This document shows, piece after piece, positions 9,736 through 17,634 of a stretch of DNA of 64,000 nucleotides (its first letter is position 1; the number at the start of each line of letters is the position of its first letter). Source of the DNA: Didymella arachidicola (Eukaryota; Ascomycota; Dothideomycetes; Pleosporales; Didymellaceae). A program made the position numbers and the translations under genes. The notes beneath the pieces were generated by a model that worked only from the letters and a program-made list of their open reading frames with translations, made no database searches and was not told the origin of the DNA. The DNA is taken from positions 930,001 to 994,000 of the forward strand of contig CM050001.1 in the NCBI GenBank assembly GCA_016630955.3. Reading direction: 5' to 3'.

Positions 9736-10254
9736 TCATGAATCAGGCTCCTCGACCTTCACACTTTCGGATACCTCGACTTTAGTAGCGTGCAAAGCCT
9801 GCTCGTGCATGTGGTCGGCGCGTGCACCGTCGTGTCCAGCGTGACCGTTAGATCCTACCCTGTCGTTGCTAGGAAGAGCCAGCCGGGCAGCAACTGCACG
9901 AATGTGGTTCTTGACACGAGTATCGTACATCATTGAGAGGTTTCGGAACGCAGGATCGTGATCGTACTCTGTAATCCACCACTTGATATCTGCAGCAAGC
10001 CCATCTAAGGACTCCGTGTTAACATTATGCACAACCTGCCCGTCGCCCATTCGTGCCATGCATTCGACAAAGCGGCAAACGTAGTCGATGATGGTTCCCG
10101 CATGATAGACGTCCGATTCCTCTGTTTTGTGATGTACAAGCCGGACGAGTTTCTCAAAGTCTATGCGAGTTTGTTCTTGACGGGCTGTTGGGTGTGGGAT
10201 CGGGGCATCGTTGTGCGCGTGACGGATGATGGGTGCTCGCAGCTTGTGAAGCAC
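9736..10254 (-). CDS. Unknown 'WWI-domain' protein, paralogue fragment
   Basis: The frame of about 172 codons opens with GTG, so the real start or an upstream exon is not identified. It contains 'TRIDFEKLVRLV', 'TIIDYVCRF', 'LAADIKWWITEYDHDPAF' and 'NHIRAVAARLALP' in the same order and spacing as the motifs of the ORF at 6982-7549. Unlike that copy it continues to its own stop with an acidic tail ('VSESVKVEEPDS'). The two are therefore diverged paralogues, in the same orientation, 2.2 kb apart. Function unknown; no catalytic motif seen. Confidence 0.45.
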   Translation of the reverse strand: MLHKLRAPIIRHAHNDAPIPHPTARQEQTRIDFEKLVRLVHHKTEESDVYHAGTIIDYVCRFVECMARMGDGQVVHNVNTESLDGLAADIKWWITEYDHDPAFRNLSMMYDTRVKNHIRAVAARLALPSNDRVGSNGHAGHDGARADHMHEQALHATKVEVSESVKVEEPDS

Positions 10255-10385
10255 ATGTGGGACTGCGAGAATCGTCTCCTTAATCGCCTGCTAATACCAA
10301 GAAGCTGACGTTTCAGCAGCCTGAGTTAAGCGCCTGTCAGTCATTGCGCAGTCGAAGAGCCTGGTCGGGGTCATCAGTGATAAGT

Positions 10386-10425
10386 TGTAGAGCTGTGTAG
10401 AGCTGTGTAGAGCTGTGTAGAGCTG
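10386..10425 (+). repeat. 10-bp tandem repeat, four copies
   Basis: The unit gtagagctgt is repeated nearly perfectly four times. It is a simple minisatellite with no coding context. Confidence 0.9.
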
Positions 10426-10609
10426 ATGATGTGGTGCTAGCATCGAGGCCTGCGGAGTGGAGTCGCGTGCAGGATCGAATGTTCGCACAAAGACTAATTG
10501 ATCTATTGTGCATGCGCGTGCCGTTAACAGTGAATCACACGACGGGCGGCGATTGCGCGTCAATGGAGGCGCTGGGCATTGTTTCGTGTTTGGGTAACGT
10601 GAGTGCATA

Positions 10610-11531
10610 GCGAGTGGACCGGCTAGGTGAGTGGACCGCCCCAACAAACTATTTGGCCTACCAACCTTTGAACCCTAATAGATCAACTAATGGACCTCAA
10701 TTTACTCCTAAACGAAGACCGAATTCAGCTTGCACTCTAAGCAATTAAAAAACCCTAAGAACTAAGCCTGCAACGCGCTGCTGTTGTCTATAAAGTGTCA
10801 AAAACAACGCTTCTCCGGCGACGCGCTGGAACGCGATTAACACGCGATACCCACCCTAAATCATCAAACCTTACAAAGGCAGAAGAGCAGACGCTTGTGT
10901 AGTATATAAGGAGGCTTAACCAGCAAGGCCTTGCCCTAACGCTTTGTCAGGTTGAAGATATGGCTAATCAACTGCGCGCTGCACGCGATGCGGACCCTGT
11001 TGGCCCGCGATAGGCTTCAAACTTTGTTAAACGCGAGCCTAGAGTCAAATCGCGTATTACTCGACAGAGGGATCGCTAGAGAGTCCTCTGCAGCGACTAA
11101 GGGGTCATTGGGCCCTGGTTTGACCTAGTACAGAACGTTAAGGCCAAGTACGGCATCCTATACGACGATACCTACAACTTTGACAAGACTGGCTTTACAA
11201 TAGGCGTTGGAAATTAAGTCAAAGTAGTCACTGCATCAGAGAAGCGTACTGAGCCTATTGGGGTCTAGCAGGGAGACCGTGAGTGGGTGACTTTGATCGC
11301 TGCGATCAGCGCGATGGGCTGGGCAATTACGCCCTACCTTATCTTCAAAGCGAAGAACCATGACGCGTCTTAGTACCCTAATCTGAAGCCTTAATGGCGC
11401 ATTAGGGTCAGCGACAACGGTTAGACTACCAACAATCTTGGTGTAGCCTGGCTAAGGCACTTTATTGAGCAGATTAAGGGCCGGAGGGTAGGTAGCTATG
11501 TGCTCCTAATTCTTAACGGCCACAAGAGCTA
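10610..11531 (+). mobile_element. Pogo element A, RIP-degraded and truncated
   Basis: The left end after TA (10608-10609) begins gcgagtggaccggctagg and contains gagtggaccg twice, 17 bp apart. A transposase can be followed from about 10700 to 11530 through many TAA/TAG codons: 'LQRAAVVYKVSKTTL' (helix-turn-helix), 'VEDMANQLRAA', 'VGPR' then TAG where relatives have Trp, 'YNFDKTGFTIG' (first catalytic Asp kept), 'REWVTLIAAISAMGWAI', and 'LILNGHKSY', where the second catalytic Asp has become Asn. The sequence is cut at 11531 by another transposon end (X). TGG-to-TAG and GAC-to-AAC changes are RIP-type. It is inactive. Confidence 0.8.
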
Positions 11532-11574
11532 CCGTGTCAGTGCGCGTGATGCGCGGATTCGCGTAATGCGCGGA
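11532..11574 (+). repeat. Transposon end X (pogo-type TIR) inserted in element A
   Basis: After a TA at 11530-11531 the sequence ccgtgtcagtgcgcgtgatg has the D/F/H-type TIR layout: gcgtgatgcgc and gcgtaatgcgc 17 bp apart. No matching opposite end was found. The AT-rich filler at 11575-11712, 13581-13732, 15579-15788 and 19737-19900 may be the RIPped interior of this element, into which B, E, C and D1 later inserted. Confidence 0.55.
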
Positions 11575-11714
11575 TTTTACTAGTAAAAATAGCAAAATCT
11601 AGAAACTTTAAAGCTATAAAACTTTTTATCTACTTAAGGAACTAATATACTTTCTAAGACCTACTATAGGTTAAATTCAACTCTCTATAACTTTATAATA
11701 GAAAGTTTATCTTA

Positions 11715-13578
11715 ACGTACATGTACAACGAGCGGACCGGTCAACGAGCGGGCCACTTTTGCCAAGACCACACCAAAACTCCCCCTATTATGGCCCAAAA
11801 CACTACAAACTGGCGCTGCATAAGGCAAAACAAGCTGTAATATTACTAAGAGACCTCTTCTACAGCATTCTTGCACGTTCGCGCGTTGTGCCCACTCTCT
11901 CCGCACCGTCCACAGCGTCGTTGGGATGGTTCACCTCCTTCAGCCCGAACCTGCTTCTTTGCCTTCTTACCATCACTACGCGCGCTAAACTCCTGCAGAG
12001 CAGCTATCCGCTGGCCCTCTTCAACCGCAAGGCTTCCCTTAGCTTGAATACGCTTTCTTTTGTGCGATTTACGTCGCGTGGCGGCCTTATTAGCCGCTCG
12101 AAGCTCAGTAATCTCCTGTTGTGCCAAAACCAGCTTGTGCGCAATAATTGCTGCCCCCTTTGAGACCTTCTCAAACGCTTCAACTATAGAGGTTGGTGAG
12201 CTATTAACATGCGTCTGAATCCTCTTCTTCACAAGCGTTGATTGCGACCCAAATTCCAGGGTATTGCTTGGGGTTTGCGACTGCCAGAGCGGGCTGTTTT
12301 GGGGGAGTGGTGGCGATGGGGTGCGCAGCTTCACATCCAGGGCCAATATGACGCGATCTGGGGCAAAGGGAGCCAATCCGGCCCCTCGGAACCCTCCTTG
12401 AATGTTGCTAGGGGTAATAGCTTTCTTGTGAGCCGCTACAAAGCATGGGAGGAACTCCTGCTTTGTAATGTGGTTGATCCGGTTGCGCATAAGCTCATTA
12501 ACCTCAACCCCGTACGCCTTCTTCAGAGGGCCAAAACAACCCACATCAAGTGGCTGAAGGAGGTGCGATGAGTGCGGAGGCATGCATAGGATCACAATCT
12601 TCTGATCCTTGCAGTATTGCGTGAATTCTGGAGTGTTGTGGCTCCCATGACCGTCAATAATCAGCAACCGGTGGCTGCCAACAGTGCGCGCCTTTGTATA
12701 CCTGTCAAAGTGCTTCAACCAGTCAAAACCAAGCTCATTGGTAGTCCAGCCGTTCTCAGAGATGGCAATACTCCAATCTTGGGGCAGGTTGTTGTCCTTG
12801 TACCAGCTGGACTGGTGTTGGCGGGCTTTGAAGATGATGTAGGGTGGAATAGCCCATCCTGTGGCATTAATGCCCTCAATGACTGTTACCCACTCCCGGT
12901 TGCCTGGCTGGACCTGCTTTGCTCGTCCTAGTTTCTCTGCATCTGTTACAACAACTCCGGTGGATATCTGGCCCATCATGAAGCCTGTCTCGTCAAAGTT
13001 GTACGTGTCGTTGTCCTGGATGCCATACTTGACTTTGGTAGTAGCTACAAGGTTGAACCAGCCCTGTATAACCTCAGGGTCCTCGCAGAGGGCTCGCTTG
13101 TAGTCATACTTGCGATTAAAAACTGTTTTGAGCTCCTCCTGACGCGAAACAAACCTGCTGGCCCACCTTGGGCCAACAGGGGCCAAACTGCGCTCTTTCA
13201 GCAGAGAATTGGCCATATCAGCCACAAATTCAAGCCGGGGGGACTCTCCTCGCGTAACCAGCTCAAGTATGCGCATAACAATCACCTGCTCCTCAGCGCT
13301 GGTTAGATTCCGTAAGTTGGCCATAATATTAACGCGTGAAGGTCGTCCAGCGCGTCGTTGGTGTAGTGTAGTTCGAGAGACGCTGTAGATAGCTGCAGCG
13401 CGTCGCTCTGAGAGATTCGCGTCTTGTTTGAGAGCTTGGAGCGCAAGCTGTATCTGACGCTCGTTTGACGCGTTAAACTGTACTTGTTGTGGAGGCATTA
13501 GTGTAGGGAGGGAGTTTTGGTGTGGTCTTGGCAAAAGTGGCCCGCTCGTTGACCGGTCCGCTCGTTGTACATGTACGT
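11715..13578 (-). mobile_element. Pogo element B, complete, TA target duplication
   Basis: Perfect 69-bp terminal inverted repeats (11715-11783 and 13510-13578) start acgtacatgtacaacgagcg and are flanked by TA (11713-11714 and 13579-13580). Each TIR holds caacgagcgg twice, 16 bp apart. The element is 1864 bp and carries one intact transposase on the minus strand. No RIP-type damage is visible, in sharp contrast to neighbouring elements A, E and C, so it is a recent insertion. Confidence 0.93.
11846..13498 (-). CDS. Pogo/Fot1-type DDE transposase, intact, 550 aa
   Basis: This is a cut-and-paste transposase of the Tc1/mariner superfamily (pogo branch), acting in the nucleus on the TIRs of element B. 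Order of domains: N-terminal psq-type helix-turn-helix ('AAAIYSVSRTTLHQRRAGRPSR', about residues 35-60); CENP-B-like second HTH ('MANSLLKER...PRWASRFV', about 95-125); DDE_1 catalytic core with all three Asp: 'NFDETGF' (about 166), 'IIDGHGSH' (about 281), 'LLQPLDVGCF' (about 316), the DDD triad of pogo enzymes; a basic linker; and a C-terminal CCHC zinc knuckle 'CGRCGESGHNARTC'. I chose the ATG at 13498 ('MPPQQVQF'); an upstream TTG at 13534 lies inside the TIR. Confidence 0.93.
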   Translation of the reverse strand: MPPQQVQFNASNERQIQLALQALKQDANLSERRAAAIYSVSRTTLHQRRAGRPSRVNIMANLRNLTSAEEQVIVMRILELVTRGESPRLEFVADMANSLLKERSLAPVGPRWASRFVSRQEELKTVFNRKYDYKRALCEDPEVIQGWFNLVATTKVKYGIQDNDTYNFDETGFMMGQISTGVVVTDAEKLGRAKQVQPGNREWVTVIEGINATGWAIPPYIIFKARQHQSSWYKDNNLPQDWSIAISENGWTTNELGFDWLKHFDRYTKARTVGSHRLLIIDGHGSHNTPEFTQYCKDQKIVILCMPPHSSHLLQPLDVGCFGPLKKAYGVEVNELMRNRINHITKQEFLPCFVAAHKKAITPSNIQGGFRGAGLAPFAPDRVILALDVKLRTPSPPLPQNSPLWQSQTPSNTLEFGSQSTLVKKRIQTHVNSSPTSIVEAFEKVSKGAAIIAHKLVLAQQEITELRAANKAATRRKSHKRKRIQAKGSLAVEEGQRIAALQEFSARSDGKKAKKQVRAEGGEPSQRRCGRCGESGHNARTCKNAVEEVS

Positions 13579-13580
13579 TA

Positions 13581-13732
13581 CTACTTTATAATTATATTTA
13601 AAAGTACTAAAAATTATTACTAACTCTAATAGTTAAGATTATTAGTTAGCTATAGAGAGGTATAGTAATACTACTATATAGGTAGATGTTGTTAGTAGCC
13701 TAAGTAGTATAGCTTAAAATATTAAATAAGGC
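13581..13732. other. AT-rich, RIP-like filler between B and E
   Basis: This stretch is dominated by ta, tta and tag words, with almost no CpA. It looks like the mutated interior of an older element. No frame is readable. Confidence 0.5.
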
Positions 13733-13734
13733 TA

Positions 13735-15576
13735 ACGTGTTTCACCACCGAGCGGCGCACCCCACCGAGCGGCGCACTCCCGCCGCAAAACCGCCTGCGT
13801 CACGACAACACGTCATGTCACAACCACAACAAGCTGCTAGACTCTATACTGAAGCTGATGTACAGCTTGCCATATGCGATATCTCAAGAACGCAAATTCA
13901 AAGTATTCGACGCGCTGAGCAAGTCTACAAAGTCCCTCAAACAACAATCCGACGCCGACGCGACGGAACACGCTCTCGACGCGACTGCGAGCCGAACGCA
14001 AAGCGCCTTACAAAGCTAGAAGAGGAGGCCATTGTACTACGTATACTTAAGGAGTCTAATCGCGGAATACCCTCCTCGAAGGCAGACGTACGAGATATGG
14101 CCGATAAACTGCTAAGAGAGCGTGGTGGCGACGCTGTTGGCAAGAACTGGGTTGATAGGTTCATCCAGCGTACACCTGAGCTGCGAACGCGATGGACCCG
14201 TCCGTACGATCGCCAGCGAGCTGCCTGCGAGGACCCGGCGGTTATCCAGCCCTGGTTCACGCTTGTTCAGTCGACAAAGGCAAAGTACGGTATTACAGAT
14301 AAGGACATGTATAACTTTGACGAGTCTGGCTTCCTAATGGGCAAGATCTCGTCGCAACTAGTAGTAACAGGCTCAGAGAAGCCTGGGAAGCGGAAGAAAC
14401 TCCAACCTGGCGATCGTGAGTAGGTTACCCTGGTACAAGGCGTCGGGGCGACGGGGAAGGTAATCCCACCGTTCCTTATCCTTGCAGGCAAGGTTCTTAT
14501 CTCTAACTGGTTTACTGAGGACCTCCCACGGGACTAGGTTGTTCAAGTTAGTCCTACTGGCTGGACTAATAACGATTTGGCGCTTGCCTGGCTCCACCAC
14601 TTCAACACGCATGCGAAGCCTGTTGGGGTCTATAGGCTGCTCATTATTGATGGCCACGAGAGCCACTGTTCAGTGGATTTCCAGGATCTCTGCAAAGAGA
14701 AGAAGATAATCACTCTCTGTATGCCAGCACACTCGTCGCACTTGTTGCAGCCACTTGACGTCGCCTGCTTCTCGCCGCTGAAGCGCCTGTATGGCGACGA
14801 GATCTCGGCCTTGGCACGCACCCGCATCCACCATATCAACAAGGAAACCTTCCTACCAGCCTTTAAAGCATCTTTTGAGAAGGCGTTTACTGCAGAAAAC
14901 GTTCGTGCAGGCTTTAGAGGTGCTGGGCTAGTCCCACACAACCCAGAGGTTGTGCTATCGAAGCTTGATGTGCGCCTGCGCACGCCAACGCCACCAAAAC
15001 CCAGCGACGTCGCCTGGGAGCCGAAGACACCACGCAACGCTCACAAAGTGGAGGAGCAGTCAACTCTGATTCAAAAGCGGATTCAAATCCATTGAGGGTC
15101 TCCAGCAAGTTCGTTAGATAAGCAGGTCAAACAGTTAGTAAAGGGCGCTTAGCAGATAGCTTATAATATAGTGTTAGTGCAGGAGGAAATAAGCCGCCTT
15201 TAAGACGCTGTAGAGGCGTCTATAAAGCGCAAGACCCGTAAGCAACGTTATATACGCGCAGAGGAGACCCTTACAGTTAGTGAAGTGGCTGACTTAATTG
15301 CTGAAAAGGAGGGTAGAGGTCGCCATAAGGGCGAGACGCCTGCGAAGAGGGTGCGCGTTGGACAACGCTGCGGGCGTTGCGGTGAGATTGGACACAATTC
15401 CCGCACGTGCAAGGTAGAAATAGAGGATGCAGATGATAGCGAAGCTTCTAGTTGATATTGTTTAAGTCTGCAAGCTGCAGTTTATTGTTGCTTTGTTGTA
15501 ATATAGCGCTGCGCAGGCGATCTGCTGTTGAAAGTGCGCCGCTCGGTGGGGTGCGCCGCTCGGTGGTGAAACACGT
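13735..15576 (+). mobile_element. Pogo element E, complete ends, TA target duplication
   Basis: Terminal inverted repeats of about 44 bp begin acgtgtttcaccaccgagcg and are flanked by TA (13733-13734, 15577-15578). Inside each, caccgagcggcgcac occurs twice, 17 bp apart. Length 1842 bp. The transposase gene inside is closed by five stops, so the copy is non-autonomous now. Confidence 0.9.
13815..15455 (+). pseudogene. Pogo transposase of element E, five RIP-type stops
   Basis: One frame runs from the ATG at 13815 ('MSQPQQAARLY') to TGA at 15453. In-frame stops are TAG 14421, TAG 14535, TGA 15093, TAG 15150 and TAA 15201; at the first two, relatives have Trp, so TGG became TAG. Two HTH regions, 'YNFDESGF', 'LLIIDGHESH' and 'LLQPLDVACF' keep all three catalytic Asp. 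A C-terminal CCHC knuckle 'CGRCGEIGHNSRTC' is present. The body is otherwise collinear with the B transposase at moderate identity, so E is a separate family of the same zinc-knuckle clade. Confidence 0.9.
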
Positions 15577-15578
15577 TA

Positions 15579-15788
15579 CCTCTAAGCGCAAATTATAGAA
15601 AAGAAAGCGTATTTAAATAGGTAGAAACCTATTAAAGAAAGAGGTAGAGAAGTTAATAGCCTAATATAATATTAAGGTGTAGGTTAAAAGGGAGAGTTAT
15701 AAGAGTAGAGTTTAAATAGGTATAGGTAAGAGAAGTAAAGGACACTATAAGCGCTATAGAGAGACTAGTTACAATTTAACGTCTATAC
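15579..15788. other. AT-rich filler between E and C
   Basis: The stretch is purine/TA-rich, with no frame. It ends in a 12-bp half palindrome (taacgtctatac) whose partner lies beyond elements C and D1 at 19737-19748. Confidence 0.5.
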
Positions 15789-15790
15789 TA

Positions 15791-17632
15791 GTCTTGTGGA
15801 ACGCCTGCTCTCGTGGAACGCTTTTGCCAAGACCACACCAAAATACCATCACTATCTCAATGCCCCCCCAACAACGCCAAATAAACGCGTCAAACGAGTG
15901 TCAGATACAGCTTGCGCTCTTAGCTCTCAAACAAGACGCGAATCTCTCCCTGCAACGCGCTGCAGCTATCTATAACGTACAACAAAGCACCCTAAGCCGA
16001 CGACGCGCTGGACAGCCCTCAAGAGCTGATTCTATGCCTAGCCGACGGTATCTGGATAAGCGCGAGGAGGAAGCGGTTGTTGATCACGTTCTTTACCTTA
16101 TACAGCGAGGAGCACCCCCTCGCTTGTCAGATGTGGCTGATATGGCCAATATACTGCGAGAAGAGCGCGGAATGGCCCCTGTTGGGCGGGACTAGCCCAA
16201 TAACTTCGTCAAGCGTCAACCAAGGCTTAAAGTAAAGTTTAACCGCAAGTACGACTACAAGAGAGCTCTCTGCGAGGATCCTGAGATGATACAAGGCTGG
16301 TTTGACCTTGTAGCTAATGTTAAAGCTAAGTACGGCATCGTGGACGAAGACACGTACAACTTTAACGAGACTGGCTTTGCAATAGGTCAGATTACCCCCG
16401 GAGCAGTAGTTGCAGACGCAGAGAAGCCAAGACGAGCAAAGCAGGTCCAGCTAGGCAGTAAAGAGTGGGCTACGTTGATTTTAGGCGTGAATGCTACAGG
16501 CTGGGCTATCCCACCCTTCATCATCCTTAAAGGCAAAGATTACCAGACTAGATAGACTAAGAACAAAGATCTACCCTAGGACTGGGTAATTGGGGTCTCT
16601 GAGAACGGCTAGACTAATAACGGGCTTAGTCTTGACTGGTTAAAGCACTTTGACAGGCATACTAAGGAGCGTACCTATAGGACTCACCGTTTGCTACTTG
16701 TAGACGGCCATGAGAGCCACTAGGCAGCAACATTCACTCAATACTGCAAAGAGAACAAGATTGTTACTCTTACAATGCCTGCGCACTCATCGCACCCCTT
16801 GCAGCCACTTAACGTGGGTTGTTTTGCCCCTTTGAAGCAGGAGTACGGGCATCAGGTCAACAGGCTCTCACGCAACCGGATCAACTACATAGACAAGCAG
16901 GCGTTCCTAGTATGCCTTAAAGCTGCATACGATGCGGCTATTACCCCCAGCAACATCTAGGGAGGGTTCTGAGGCGCTGGACTAGTCCCTTTTGACCCAG
17001 AACGGGTCATATCAACCCTTAATGTGAAGCTGCGCACTCTATCACCACCACTCCCCACCAACAACGAGCCCTGGCAGTCCTAAACCCTAAAGAACGTAAA
17101 CGAATTTAAGTTGTAATTAACTCTAATTCGAAACAAGTACAAAAGTCACTTTGGTAGCTCACCAACGTCTACTACTAGCGCGTCTGAGCACCTCCTAAAG
17201 GGGGCAAAGGGTGTGGTGTACGAGCTAGCTTTGTTAAAGAAGGAAAACACTCAGCTCCAAGAGGCCCTAGCACCTGCAACAGAGCGTAAATCGCACAAAA
17301 GAAAGAAGATCTAGTCAGGAGGGAGTATAACGATTGGAGAGGCGCAGCGATTGACTGCTTTGAAGGAGTTTGGCGCGCGTAGCGATGGTAAGAAGTTAAA
17401 GAAGCAGGTGCGCGCTAAAGGAGGTGAATCATCCCAACGACGTTGTGGAAGGTGCGGAGAGACAGGGCACAACGCGCGAACGTGTAAGAATAATGTAGAA
17501 ATAGTCTCTAAGTAATATTACAGGTTGCATTGCCCTATACAGGCCTAGAGTGGGCTAATGCGGGCCAAAGTAGGGTGTGATGGGGGAGAGTCTTGGCAAA
17601 AGCGTTCCACTAGAGCAGGCGTTCCACAAGAC
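15791..17632 (+). mobile_element. Pogo element C, complete ends, RIP-degraded
   Basis: The 43-bp TIRs begin gtcttgtggaacgcctgctc, with one mismatch between ends, and each contains gtggaacgc twice, 17 bp apart. TA flanks are at 15789-15790 and 17633-17634. The right TA is shared with the left TA of element D1, so the two transposons abut. Length 1842 bp. Confidence 0.92.
15860..17515 (+). pseudogene. Pogo transposase of element C, many stops, two catalytic Asp lost
   Basis: The frame runs from the ATG at 15860 ('MPPQQRQINAS') to TAA 17513 with at least ten TAG/TAA codons, mostly where the B transposase has Trp or Gln. The catalytic motifs read 'NFNETGF' and 'PLQPLNVGCF', both Asp-to-Asn, which are single G-to-A changes, while 'LLVDGHESH' keeps the second Asp. 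The C-terminal knuckle 'CGRCGETGHNARTC' is intact. It is closest to B among the elements here ('ITPSNI', 'GAGLVPFDPERVI'). Confidence 0.9.
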
Positions 17633-17634
17633 TA

